A stretch of DNA of 64,000 nt from Orrella daihaiensis (GCF_022811525.1 NZ_CP063982.1:496001-560000), one strand, 5' to 3'; shown: positions 25,023-37,068, counted from the stretch's first letter. Numbers and translations: made by a program. Notes: generated by a model from the letters alone, not told the origin.

Positions 25023-25556
25023 ATGGCCATTGCAGTTTTTGGTGGCGGATGTTTTTGGTGCACGGAGGCGGTGTTTGCTGCGCTCGAAGGCGTGCAAGCG
25101 GTGGAGCCCGGTTATTGCGGCGGTCATGTTCAAAACCCGACATACGAACAGGTCTGTGAGAAGAACACCGGGCACATTGAGGTCATTCGTATCACTTATG
25201 ATCCTGCGCTAATTAGCTATGAGTCTTTGCTAGAGGTCTTTTTTGCGACGCATGACCCGACAACGCCGGGGCGTCAGGGAAATGACGTGGGTCCGCAGTA
25301 TCAGTCTGCGATTTTTTATCAGGACGCCTCGCAGCGCGAAGCTGCTAAAAAGATCATCGAGGCAATTGATGCTAGCGGTGAGTTTCGTGCGCCTGTTTGT
25401 ACGGAATTGCTGCCTGAGGCGACATTTTGGGTTGCGGAGAGTTACCACCACGATTTTTTCCAGCGCAATCCCGGGCAGGGGTATTGCCAGTTCGTGATCG
25501 CACCTAAAGTGCAGAAGTTCAGATCGCAGTTCGCCGGTCGTCTCAAGCGTGGCTAA
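25023..25556 (+). CDS. msrA: Peptide methionine sulfoxide reductase MsrA
   Basis: MsrA reduces methionine S-sulfoxide in free and protein-bound form. The 177-residue protein has the catalytic motif GGGCFWCTEAVF at about 7-18 with the nucleophilic Cys, then EPGYCGGHVQNPTYEQVCEKNTGHIEV and HDPTTPGRQGNDVGPQYQS. A recycling cysteine is available in APVCTE. A GGAGGTG ribosome binding site precedes the ATG, 17 bases after the cytochrome stop. It is the last gene before the rRNA operon. Confidence 0.96.
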   Translation: MAIAVFGGGCFWCTEAVFAALEGVQAVEPGYCGGHVQNPTYEQVCEKNTGHIEVIRITYDPALISYESLLEVFFATHDPTTPGRQGNDVGPQYQSAIFYQDASQREAAKKIIEAIDASGEFRAPVCTELLPEATFWVAESYHHDFFQRNPGQGYCQFVIAPKVQKFRSQFAGRLKRG

Positions 25557-25610
25557 ATAGTGACAAACGAGCTGTCACATGGATTCAGCAAAACTTTTTA
25601 TGTACACCGT

Positions 25611-25639
25611 TTGACAGTCCAAAAAAACACGTGCATAAT
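25611..25639 (+). promoter_or_regulatory. rRNA operon promoter
   Basis: TTGACA at 25611-25616 and CATAAT at 25634-25639 with a 17-base spacer form a near-consensus sigma-70 promoter. An A/T-rich stretch at about 25588-25601 upstream could act as an UP element. Transcription should begin near 25646, about 470 bases before 16S. Confidence 0.85.
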
Positions 25640-25641
25640 CT

Positions 25642-25692
25642 CGTTTCTCTGCTGAAACGTCGTTGCAAAAGCGACGTCAAAACAGAGAAACG
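25642..25692 (+). other. Nested hairpin at the start of the rRNA leader
   Basis: A perfect 10-bp stem, CGTTTCTCTG at 25642-25651 with CAGAGAAACG at 25683-25692, encloses a second stem ACGTCG at 25657-25662 with CGACGT at 25672-25677. The outer arm begins three bases after the -10, so it covers the likely start site. Further hairpins follow in the leader: TTGATC with GATCAA (25718-25734) and TGCAGAC with GTCTGCA (25762-25791). Confidence 0.7.
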
Positions 25693-25847
25693 CAGTCAGT
25701 AGCATGAGCAGGTTTCTTTGATCAGTTCGATCAAGATAATCCAAAATCACTACAGATTTGTTGCAGACCGACATTTATTAGACAGTCTGCAGCGGTTTGT
25801 TGATGATCGCTCTGGTAAGTGGCTGTTAGCGGTCCTACGACTGCATT

Positions 25848-25859
25848 TGCTCTTTAACA
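25848..25859 (+). promoter_or_regulatory. boxA antitermination site in the 16S leader
   Basis: TGCTCTTTAACA matches the boxA consensus exactly. The NusB-NusE complex binds this RNA to keep RNA polymerase from terminating in the rRNA operon. NusB is encoded at 4194-4700. Confidence 0.92.
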
Positions 25860-25864
25860 ACGAA

Positions 25865-25888
25865 ACAACCGATAAGTGTGGGCACTTG
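25865..25888 (+). other. 5' strand of the 16S rRNA processing stem
   Basis: These 24 bases pair, with a few G-T wobbles, with 27678-27701 downstream of 16S. Such a stalk brings both ends of pre-16S together for RNase III cleavage. Confidence 0.8.
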
Positions 25889-26112
25889 TTGTCTGTAGGC
25901 GTTGGGTGTTCTAGGTGGTGACTTGGTGTTGGGTTTACTTGACATGGGGTGGCTATCTGGAGGCGCGATGACCACAAGTAAATAGCAAGTGCTCACGAAG
26001 AAGAAGCAAGGTAAGGAAGTCTGCTGGAGAGATTTGGCAGATGACTTGTTTGTTTCTTTGAGTGAAGCGAGGTCTGTGCTGTGATAGGTGCAGGCCAACC
26101 AAACAGAGATTG

Positions 26113-27643
<1,531 letters not shown>

Positions 27644-27677
27644 AGAGTCTGCGCGATGCACACAGTGTCTTAGGTGG

Positions 27678-27701
27678 CAGGTGTCCACACTTATCGGTTG
27701 T
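27678..27701 (+). other. 3' strand of the 16S rRNA processing stem
   Basis: Complementary to 25865-25888; together they form the 24-bp stalk around pre-16S. It ends 34 bases before tRNA-Ile. Confidence 0.8.
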
Positions 27702-27735
27702 TGGTTGGGATAGAGAGTTAAATGCTGGGTCGGTT

Positions 27736-27812
27736 GGGTCTGTAGCTCAGTCGGTTAGAGCACCGTCTTGATAAGGCGGGGGTCGTTGGTTCGAATCCAA
27801 CCAGACCCACCA
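27736..27812 (+). tRNA. tRNA-Ile (GAT)
   Basis: A 77-base tRNA with encoded CCA. The acceptor GGGTCTG pairs with CAGACCC, the anticodon loop is TTGATAA with GAT at 27770-27772, the variable region is five bases, and the T arm is GTTGG-TTCGAAT-CCAAC. It lies in the 16S-23S spacer, as usual for rRNA operons of this type. Confidence 0.97.
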
Positions 27813-27832
27813 TCTGCGGTTGCGACACACAG

Positions 27833-27906
27833 AGGGGATTAGCTCAGTGGGAGAGCACCTGCTTTGCAAGCAGGGGTCGTCGGTTCGATCCCGTCATCCT
27901 CCACCA
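27833..27906 (+). tRNA. tRNA-Ala (TGC), with irregular acceptor and loops
   Basis: A 74-base tRNA with encoded CCA and anticodon TGC at 27865-27867. The alanine identity pair G3-U70 is present (27835 with 27900). Three departures from the usual form are seen: position 1 is A facing C72 (27833 with 27902), the D-loop is seven bases (AGTGGGA), and the variable region is four bases (27875-27878). The T stem has a T-T pair at 50-64. The gene is still a clear tRNA-Ala. Confidence 0.92.
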
Positions 27907-28337
27907 AGTTTGTGTGTTGTGGGTTGGTGAAGCGGCGGATGCAGCAGTGAGGTTTGGGCAGTGGGCGGTGCAGTGTGCAGTGAACAGGGCAAGCGGGTCT
28001 TGTGTTGTTGACTGTGCATTGTGTGAGGGCGCTTGTATTGGCGGGCGCGCGGTGCGCGATGTATCAGTAGGGTAATAACTCTTTGTTCTTTAACAATTGG
28101 GAAGAAGCACAACGAGAAGTGTTTGTGTCAAAGGGTTTATCTGGCCTACAGGGGTTGGGTAAGCGAAGAGGCACGGATACGGGTTGTGATTGCATAGTAG
28201 TAATTTGTTCTTACTCAAGTCTTTGTGTGGAGACACGCAAAGAGCCTTGAAAGGAAGAACGGCACACAAACGCGAAAACTCAGCAAAGTAGTAAAAAAAC
28301 TTATAAGTCTGTCAGGTGCGAGCCTGCAGGGTTATAG
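27907..28337 (+). other. tRNA-Ala to 23S spacer
   Basis: A 431-base transcribed spacer. It holds a boxA at 28084-28095 and, from 28324, the 5' strand of the 23S processing stem. No gene is seen. Confidence 0.85.
28084..28095 (+). promoter_or_regulatory. boxA antitermination site before 23S
   Basis: TGTTCTTTAACA differs from the leader boxA by one base. It renews the NusB-NusE antitermination signal ahead of the 23S gene. Confidence 0.88.

Positions 28338-28344
<7 letters not shown>
28324..28344 (+). other. 5' strand of the 23S rRNA processing stem
   Basis: These 21 bases pair with 31218-31238 (GTTATAGGATCAAG with CTTGATCCTATAAC plus an outer CTGCA pairing), closing pre-23S for RNase III. 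The mature 5' end lies inside this strand. Confidence 0.8.
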
Positions 28345-31217
<2,873 letters not shown>

Positions 31218-31225
<8 letters not shown>

Positions 31226-31238
31226 TATAACTGTGCAG
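31218..31238 (+). other. 3' strand of the 23S rRNA processing stem
   Basis: Complementary to 28324-28344. The remaining spacer up to 5S (about 155 bases) holds nothing further that I recognise. Confidence 0.8.
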
Positions 31239-31392
31239 GTTATAGCGTGATAAGTGTGCCGCTCAGTAACGTAGTACATGCAACACCGTGCAGTAAAACG
31301 CACAACCCAAATCAATCCAGCAAACACACACACGCTGTGCTTCGACCCCAATTGGCATGCCTGCGCACAACGCAGGTGTGCAACCAAGCTTA

Positions 31393-31508
31393 CGCTTGAC
31401 GACCATAGCAAGGTGGTCCCACGCCTTCCCATCCCGAACAGGACCGTGAAACGCCTTTGCGCCGATGATAGTGGATGTACATCTGTGAAAGTAGGTCATC
31501 GTCAAGCT
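31393..31508 (+). rRNA. rrf: 5S ribosomal RNA
   Basis: A 116-base 5S gene. The terminal helix GCTTGACGACC pairs with GGTCATCGTCAAGC; conserved loops include GGTGGTCCCACGCC, CCCATCCCGAAC and GTGAAACGCC, GCGCCGATGATAGT. It is followed directly by the operon terminator. Confidence 0.95.
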
Positions 31509-31518
31509 CCTTACCCTC

Positions 31519-31551
31519 AAACCCCCGCCCTCAAAGCGGGGGTTTGTCTTT
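31519..31551 (+). terminator. rRNA operon terminator
   Basis: AAACCCCCGC at 31519-31528 pairs perfectly with GCGGGGGTTT at 31536-31545 around a seven-base loop, followed by GTCTTT. A strong GC-rich stem with a modest T run, suited to ending rRNA transcription. Confidence 0.88.
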
Positions 31552-31617
31552 GGCACCGACGGTTTGTATTGTTACACTCCTTTCAGACTTGACTAATGCT
31601 TCACGGGGTGATGCGAC

Positions 31618-31965
31618 ATGAGCGACCTACCGACTTCAGGCCCAAGCCTCAGAATGATTAGCATGATCGTATATGGGCTATTTGCGCTTGGATTCGTAAC
31701 CTCGGGGCTGTTTACATTCGCAACGCTTGCGGCGGTCATCATCATGTATGTCAAACGTGCCGATGCTGCTGGAACGCTGTATGCCACCCATTTTGATTGG
31801 CTAATCAATACGTTTTTGTGGTCCTTGTTGTGGTTGGCACTGAGTTTTTTGACGATGTTTATCGGTATTGGCTGGTTAGGCCTGATTGCCACTGTGGTTT
31901 GGGTTCTGTACCGTTTAATCAAGGGGTTCTTGCTATTGCTAGATGGCAAGCCTATCGTAGTGTGA
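31618..31965 (+). CDS. DUF4870-like small membrane protein
   Basis: A 115-residue protein with three hydrophobic segments (about 15-42, 66-84 and 86-107). Between the first two lies YVKRADAAGTLYATHFDWLINTF, a polar stretch typical of DUF4870-type membrane proteins, in which a histidine-containing motif precedes the second segment. Function is unknown. It has its own gap after the rRNA terminator and a bidirectional terminator behind it. Confidence 0.78.
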   Translation: MSDLPTSGPSLRMISMIVYGLFALGFVTSGLFTFATLAAVIIMYVKRADAAGTLYATHFDWLINTFLWSLLWLALSFLTMFIGIGWLGLIATVVWVLYRLIKGFLLLLDGKPIVV

Positions 31966-31985
31966 GCACCACTTGAGTTAAAAAT

Positions 31986-32014
31986 AAAAAGCGCGCATTA
32001 GATGCGCGCTTTTT
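31986..32014. terminator. Bidirectional terminator
   Basis: A perfect 13-bp stem, AAAAAGCGCGCAT at 31986-31998 and ATGCGCGCTTTTT at 32002-32014, with loop TAG. A and T runs on both sides allow it to end the DUF4870-like gene on the plus strand and the SWIB gene on the minus strand. Confidence 0.93.
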
Positions 32015-32036
32015 ATTGGGTGCTGACTTGGATCGT

Positions 32037-32309
32037 CTAGGAAAGGTGACCGCTGACGATTTTGGTGAGTTCAAACATGGATACTTGATCTTTGCCGAAC
32101 AACGGGCGCAGTTTGTCGTCTGCATTGATATTGCGCTTGTTCGCAGGATCCTGCAAATTGTGCTTTTTAATGTAATCCCAGATTTTTTTGGTGACTTCAG
32201 TGCGAGGTACAGCTTCTGAACCGATGACAGCTGCTAGCGTTGGGCTAGGGGTAAGCGGTTTCATGAAGGCGGCGTTGGGTTTACGTGCAGCTTTTTTGGC
32301 GGTGGCCAT
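32037..32309 (-). CDS. SWIB/MDM2 domain protein
   Basis: A 90-residue protein made of a basic, alanine- and lysine-rich N-terminus (MATAKKAARKPNAAF) and one SWIB domain (about 17-88): KPLTPSPTLAAVIGSEAVPRTEV, KKIWDYIKKHNLQDP, INADDKLRPLFGKDQVSMFELTKIV. The SWIB fold is best known from eukaryotic SWI/SNF and MDM2 proteins, but stand-alone copies occur in chlamydiae and Betaproteobacteria. The basic tail suggests nucleic acid binding; the function is unproven. I use the ATG at 32309, which has GGAGAG upstream, instead of 32330. Confidence 0.9.
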   Translation of the reverse strand: MATAKKAARKPNAAFMKPLTPSPTLAAVIGSEAVPRTEVTKKIWDYIKKHNLQDPANKRNINADDKLRPLFGKDQVSMFELTKIVSGHLS

Positions 32310-32454
32310 TCGGACTCTCCTTATTGCCAATATTAGTCGTTTTTAAAATCGATCGAGCTTGAGACTCAAGCTAGCCCCGAAACTCTGACACTGTAGCAAA
32401 GATGGCGCCCGAGTAAACTATAGCAATCCTCACGTTTACCCTAGGAACTGGGTT

Positions 32455-33648
32455 ATGGAACTTCTCTCCCCTTGTGCGTTGATTGGTGGTTTTCATCAGG
32501 AATTAACTGACTTTCGGCGTGATTTGCATGCTCATCCGGAGCTCGGCTTTCAGGAAATGCGAACCAGTGGCCTCGTTGCAGGTATGCTCGAGGCGTTGGG
32601 GATGACGGTGCATCGCAACATCGGGAAGACAGGCGTTGTTGGCGTTTTGCATGGCAAACGCAGCGATTCTGGTCGGATGATTGGGTTGCGGGCCGACATG
32701 GATGCGCTATCCATGCAGGAAAGCAATGGTTTCGCTCACGCATCCACTAGGCCTGGTCTGATGCACGGATGTGGTCATGATGGGCATACCGCCATATTGA
32801 TGGGAGCGGCTAAATATTTGGCACAAACACGGAATTTCGATGGTACTGCCGTGTTCATTTTTCAGCCAGCCGAAGAGGGTTTGGGCGGCGCCAAGGCAAT
32901 GATCGAAGATGGTTTATTTGAGCGCTTCGATTGCGATGCTATTTACGCTTTACACAACTGGCCCGGTTTGCCGCCTGGCATGATCGGAATAAATCCCGGT
33001 CCCATGATGGCAGCAGCCGACCGCTTCGAAGTGGTGATTCAAGGTCGTGGTGGGCACGGTGCCCACCCGTATCAAACAATTGACCCTGTCCTGGTAGCTT
33101 CACATGTGATTACCGCTTTGCAAAGCGTTGTGTCTCGCAATGTCAGTGCATTGGATGCTGCCGTGGTAACGGTTGCGTCAGTCCAAGCGGGCGATCCACT
33201 GGCCATGAGCGTGATTCCGGATCAAGCCAAGCTCGTTGGCACGGTTAGAACGTTTCGCCATTCGATACAGTCGATGATTGAATCAAGAATGCGCACGCTT
33301 ATCGAGCAAGTCGCCGCTGGCTTCGGAGCGAGTGCGACATTGCACTACCAAAAAATTTATCCGGCGACGATCAATACGCCTAAAGAGGCGATGTTTGTGG
33401 CTGACGTGGCAACTGAATTGTTCGGAGCAAAAAAAGTAGTGCGAGACTTGCAGCCGTCCATGGGAGCAGAGGACTTTTCTTTTATGCTCGAGCACAAGCC
33501 TGGGGCCTATTTTAGGCTCGGGCAAGGTGGGGCTGAGGGTGGCTGCTATTTGCACAACCCAAATTATGACTTTAACGATGCTGTGATTCCAGCTGGCGCG
33601 GGACTATTTGCTGCGCTTGTAGAAAAATCCATGCCTTTGAATCAATGA
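32455..33648 (+). CDS. M20 family amidohydrolase (hippurate hydrolase type)
   Basis: A 397-residue cytoplasmic metallo-hydrolase of the M20D group, which splits N-acyl amino acids. Metal ligands are in RADMDAL, MHGCGHDGHTAILMGAA (Cys and His) and the EE of FQPAEEGLGGAKAMI; then YALHNWPGLPPG, GRGGHGAHPYQTIDP in the dimerisation domain, and PSMGAEDFSFMLEHKPGAYFRLG near the end. The exact substrate (hippurate, N-acetyl amino acids or indole-3-acetyl conjugates) cannot be told. It lies 24 bases before pyrC and may share its transcript. Confidence 0.9.
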   Translation: MELLSPCALIGGFHQELTDFRRDLHAHPELGFQEMRTSGLVAGMLEALGMTVHRNIGKTGVVGVLHGKRSDSGRMIGLRADMDALSMQESNGFAHASTRPGLMHGCGHDGHTAILMGAAKYLAQTRNFDGTAVFIFQPAEEGLGGAKAMIEDGLFERFDCDAIYALHNWPGLPPGMIGINPGPMMAAADRFEVVIQGRGGHGAHPYQTIDPVLVASHVITALQSVVSRNVSALDAAVVTVASVQAGDPLAMSVIPDQAKLVGTVRTFRHSIQSMIESRMRTLIEQVAAGFGASATLHYQKIYPATINTPKEAMFVADVATELFGAKKVVRDLQPSMGAEDFSFMLEHKPGAYFRLGQGGAEGGCYLHNPNYDFNDAVIPAGAGLFAALVEKSMPLNQ

Positions 33649-33672
33649 ACCACTCCGCTCAGGAACCATGCA

Positions 33673-34731
33673 ATGACGCAGACCTTAACAATTACGACGC
33701 CTGATGATTGGCATCTTCATTTGCGCGAAGGCGATGCTTTACGTGCCGTGGTCGCCGATTCGGCACGGCAGTTCAAGCGGGCCATTATCATGCCGAACTT
33801 AAGGCCACCGATCACTACGGTAGATCAGGCGTTGAGTTACCGAGCCCAGATCATGGCCGCATTGCACGAGCAGGGGTTGGACAGTCTCGGGTTTGATCCG
33901 CTCATGACACTTTATTTGACTGACAACACGCGCGTCGAAGATATTGAGGCGATCGCACAATCAGCCCATGTCTATGCTGTGAAGCTGTACCCAGCCGGGG
34001 CAACGACGAATTCGGATCAAGGAGTCACTGATCTGCTTGGTAGATGTACCAAGGTCCTTGAAACGATGCAGCGTTTATCTGTGCCGTTGTTAGTCCACGG
34101 CGAAGTGACCGATCCGACCATTGATGTGTTTGATCGAGAGGCCGTCTTTATCGAACGTGTCATGATTGGACTTCGCCGAGCCTATCCAGCCTTAAAAGTA
34201 GTGTTTGAGCACCTAACCACTAAAGATGGTGTCGATTACGTACGTGAGGCCGAGGGCCCGATTGGTGCGACCATTACGCCGCAACACCTGTTGTACAACC
34301 GCAATGCAATCTTTACCGGCGGGTTGCGCCCGCATTGGTACTGTTTGCCAGTACTCAAGCGCGAGACTCATCGACTCGCGCTGGTTCAAGCGGCTACCAG
34401 TGATAATCCCCGGTTTTTTTTGGGTACAGATAGTGCCCCCCACGCGCGTCATTTGAAAGAGCATGCCAGCGGCTGTGCAGGATGCTATTCGGCGTTACAC
34501 GCCATGACACTCTATGCGACTGTATTTGATGCGGTCGGCCGACTTGATCGCCTTGAAGCATTTGCCAGCCACCGAGGCCCAGATTTTTATGGATTGCCGC
34601 GCAACACCACCAAAATTACGCTGGTCAAAGAGCCTTACCAGGTCCCTGAGCAGTTGCCGTTCGGTAAGGCATCATTAGTGCCACTGGCCAGTGGCGAGAC
34701 ATTCCCGTGGCGAGTTCAGGCTGGAGTTTGA
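33673..34731 (+). CDS. pyrC: Dihydroorotase (class II)
   Basis: PyrC cyclises carbamoyl aspartate to dihydroorotate in pyrimidine synthesis; pyrF is at 6760-7581. The 352-residue protein is the E. coli-like class: PDDWHLHLREGDAL at about 10-23 with two metal histidines, MPNLRPP, YAVKLYPAGATTNSDQGV with the carboxylated lysine, LVHGEVTD, FEHLTTKDG, and GTDSAPHARHLKE with the catalytic Asp. Its last 16 bases overlap the convergent uup gene. Confidence 0.97.
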   Translation: MTQTLTITTPDDWHLHLREGDALRAVVADSARQFKRAIIMPNLRPPITTVDQALSYRAQIMAALHEQGLDSLGFDPLMTLYLTDNTRVEDIEAIAQSAHVYAVKLYPAGATTNSDQGVTDLLGRCTKVLETMQRLSVPLLVHGEVTDPTIDVFDREAVFIERVMIGLRRAYPALKVVFEHLTTKDGVDYVREAEGPIGATITPQHLLYNRNAIFTGGLRPHWYCLPVLKRETHRLALVQAATSDNPRFFLGTDSAPHARHLKEHASGCAGCYSALHAMTLYATVFDAVGRLDRLEAFASHRGPDFYGLPRNTTKITLVKEPYQVPEQLPFGKASLVPLASGETFPWRVQAGV

Positions 34732-36518
34732 CGCGATTCCAGAACCTCCCAACGTTCATACAGCGCCAAGAGTTCAGCCTCTACCTTCGCTAAGTCGGCT
34801 TGTACTTTTGTAGCTTCATCGCCGCCGGCTTGGTATAGCTCTGGCGCACCAAGCGTCGCTGTTAAAGCCGCCTGCTGCTCTTCGAGCGTCTGGATGCGAG
34901 CCGGTAGTTCATCGAGTTCGCGCTGTTCCCAGGTGCTTAAGCGTACCCGTTTTGCGCTACCAGAAGGCTTTTGCGGGTGAGGGGTTTTAGGTGGTTTGGG
35001 TTTGGTTGACTCAACGGCTGGAGCAGGTCGCTGGGCCACCCAGTCATCAAAGCCACCCACATAGCAACCCCACTTGCCATGACCCTCATAAGCAATGGTC
35101 TGGGTCACCACGTTATCCAGGAATTGCCTGTCGTGGCTCACCAACAGTACCGTTCCTGAAAACTCTTGCAGTAATGCTTCGAGCAACTCGAGTGTTTCAA
35201 TGTCTAGGTCGTTGGTTGGTTCGTCAAGCACAATTACATTGGCGGGTCGGGCAAACAGCCGGGCAAGCAGCAAGCGCGCTCGTTCACCACCGGAGAGGCT
35301 ACTAACTGGCGATTGAGCGCGCGCTGGCTCGAATAGGAAATCACCCAAATAGCTCATCACGTGTTTGCGCTCCTGGCCAATTTCGACCCACTGGCTACCA
35401 GGATTGATGACGTCAAGTACGGCGGCTGTTTCATCAAGCTGATCTCGCATTTGGTCGAGATAGGCTACTTGGAGATTTGTGCCTAGCTTGACTTCACCAC
35501 TTGAGGGCTTGAGCTCGCCGAGGATGACTTTTAAAAGTGTGGTTTTACCCGCACCATTGGGTCCGATCAAACCGATACGATCACCACGCAGGATCACAGT
35601 GGAGAAGTGATCAATGATGAGCTTGTTCTCGTAGGCTAAGCTGACATCGTGTAGCTCTGCCACGATTTTGCCGGATCGGTTGGTTTGGTCAACTTTGAGG
35701 TTGACTTTGCCCAGAGCGTCACGACGTTGCGCTCGCTCTCGACGCAATTGTTCCAAACGCCTCACCCGCCCCTCATTGCGTGTACGCCGCGCCTCAATCC
35801 CCTTGCGGATCCACACTTCTTCTTGCGCGAGCAGTTTGTCAAACCGCGCGTTTGCTAATTGTTGCGCATTGAGCCAAGCCTCTTTTTGTTGTTGCCATTT
35901 GACGAAGTTACCTGGAAAGCTTAAGAGCTTGCCGCGGTCGAGTTCGATAATTCGGGTGGCAATCTCATCGAGAAAGCGGCGATCGTGAGTGATGAACAGC
36001 ACGCTACCGCGCCATTGTTTCAATTGCTGTTCGAGCCAGGAAATACCGTTGAGGTCGAGGTGGTTAGTAGGTTCATCCAGTAGAAGTAAATCGGGTTTAC
36101 CCAGCATGGCAGCCGCTAATGCCACTCGTTTGGCCATGCCACCTGACAGTGTTGCAACAGATGCTTGTGGGTCCAGTTCGAGGCGGTCTGCCCACTGTCG
36201 AGCGGTTACCTCACGCTCCCATGATTCAGCGGTCGGTTGATGTTCCGGTGCGCTTAGGACCTCAAGGATGGTCGAACCCGCTAAAACCGGCTCTTGCTCG
36301 ACGGTAGCCACTCTGATCCCGTCTACTCGAGTGATATTGCCGTCATCCGGCGCAAGTCTGCCATCGAGCAGTTTTAGTAACGAGGATTTGCCAGCGCCGT
36401 TGCGGCCGATCAAACCCACCCGTTCATTGGTATCAATGGTTAGATCAGCGCGATCGAGCAAAGCGTGGTGGCCAAATGCTAACTGAATTGCCTGCAAAGA
36501 GATTAGAGGTGCCGCCAT
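34716..36518 (-). CDS. uup: ABC-F family ATPase Uup
   Basis: A 600-residue soluble protein with two ABC ATPase domains, of the ABC-F type that acts on ribosomes or DNA structures instead of transport. Domain 1 has GRNGAGKSSLL and LSGGMAKRVALAAAM; domain 2 has GPNGAGKTTLLK and LSGGERARLLLARLF, each with LDEPTN Walker B. A charged linker lies between. The C-terminal coiled coil (about 525-598, RELDELPARIQTLEEQQAAL) marks the Uup subgroup, which binds branched DNA and affects transposon excision. Start ATG at 36518; 42 upstream in-frame codons are not family-like. Confidence 0.93.
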   Translation of the reverse strand: MAAPLISLQAIQLAFGHHALLDRADLTIDTNERVGLIGRNGAGKSSLLKLLDGRLAPDDGNITRVDGIRVATVEQEPVLAGSTILEVLSAPEHQPTAESWEREVTARQWADRLELDPQASVATLSGGMAKRVALAAAMLGKPDLLLLDEPTNHLDLNGISWLEQQLKQWRGSVLFITHDRRFLDEIATRIIELDRGKLLSFPGNFVKWQQQKEAWLNAQQLANARFDKLLAQEEVWIRKGIEARRTRNEGRVRRLEQLRRERAQRRDALGKVNLKVDQTNRSGKIVAELHDVSLAYENKLIIDHFSTVILRGDRIGLIGPNGAGKTTLLKVILGELKPSSGEVKLGTNLQVAYLDQMRDQLDETAAVLDVINPGSQWVEIGQERKHVMSYLGDFLFEPARAQSPVSSLSGGERARLLLARLFARPANVIVLDEPTNDLDIETLELLEALLQEFSGTVLLVSHDRQFLDNVVTQTIAYEGHGKWGCYVGGFDDWVAQRPAPAVESTKPKPPKTPHPQKPSGSAKRVRLSTWEQRELDELPARIQTLEEQQAALTATLGAPELYQAGGDEATKVQADLAKVEAELLALYERWEVLESRQTPA

Positions 36519-36562
36519 AATATCTTTTTGTATAAAACTGCATTGTCGCAGGTTGCTTGTCC

Positions 36563-36568
36563 TACAAT
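36563..36568 (+). promoter_or_regulatory. -10 element of rnpB
   Basis: TACAAT lies six to eleven bases before the predicted RNase P RNA start, divergent from uup. A clear -35 is not seen. Confidence 0.5.
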
Positions 36569-36573
36569 GTAAC

Positions 36574-36978
36574 TGCGGGAGGGGCTGGGCAATCGCGGCG
36601 CCAAGGGTTGTAAAACCAGGCATCGAGGAAGGTCCGGACTCCACAGGGCAGGATAACGGCTAACGGCCGTCCGGTGCGCAAGTGCCGAGGACTAGGGCCA
36701 CAGAGACGAGTCTGCTGTGAGGGTGGGTTAGGACTCACTCCGCCACGGTCACACCGTGGCGCATGATCGCTTTGGCGACCAACGCAGCAGGGTGAAACGC
36801 GGCAACCTCTATCCGGAGCAACACCAAATAGGCATGCGTGCGTCTTTGGACGTGAAGGGCGGCCCGCCCAAGCATGCGGGTAGGTGGCTAGAGTGCACCA
36901 GTAATGGTTCACCCAGAGGAATGATTGCCAGCCACTGTGAAGTGGCCTACAGAATCCGGCCTACAGGCTTCTCCCGTA
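36574..36978 (+). ncRNA. rnpB: RNase P RNA, bacterial class A
   Basis: The catalytic RNA of RNase P, which matures tRNA 5' ends. Conserved cores are GAGGAAGGTCCGGACTCCAC (P3-P4 region) at about 36628, AGGGTGAAACGCGGCAACC at about 36789, CCGGAGCAACACCAAATAGG at about 36812 and CAGAATCC close to the 3' end at about 36950. P1 can form between CGGGAG at 36576-36581 and CTCCCG at 36971-36976. Class A architecture is normal for Betaproteobacteria. Ends are approximate. Confidence 0.95.
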
Positions 36979-37047
36979 TTCATGTTGCCCAGATCGATGG
37001 CCTATCTTAAGGCTGCACTTTCATATAAAACCACAACATATTGATTT

Positions 37048-37068
37048 ATCGGAAAATATTTTTCCGAT
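37048..37068. repeat. Perfect inverted repeat between rnpB and mraZ
   Basis: ATCGGAAAA at 37048-37056 and TTTTCCGAT at 37060-37068 with a three-base centre. It could be an inefficient hairpin after rnpB or a protein site before the mra promoter. No T run follows it on the plus strand. Confidence 0.5.
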
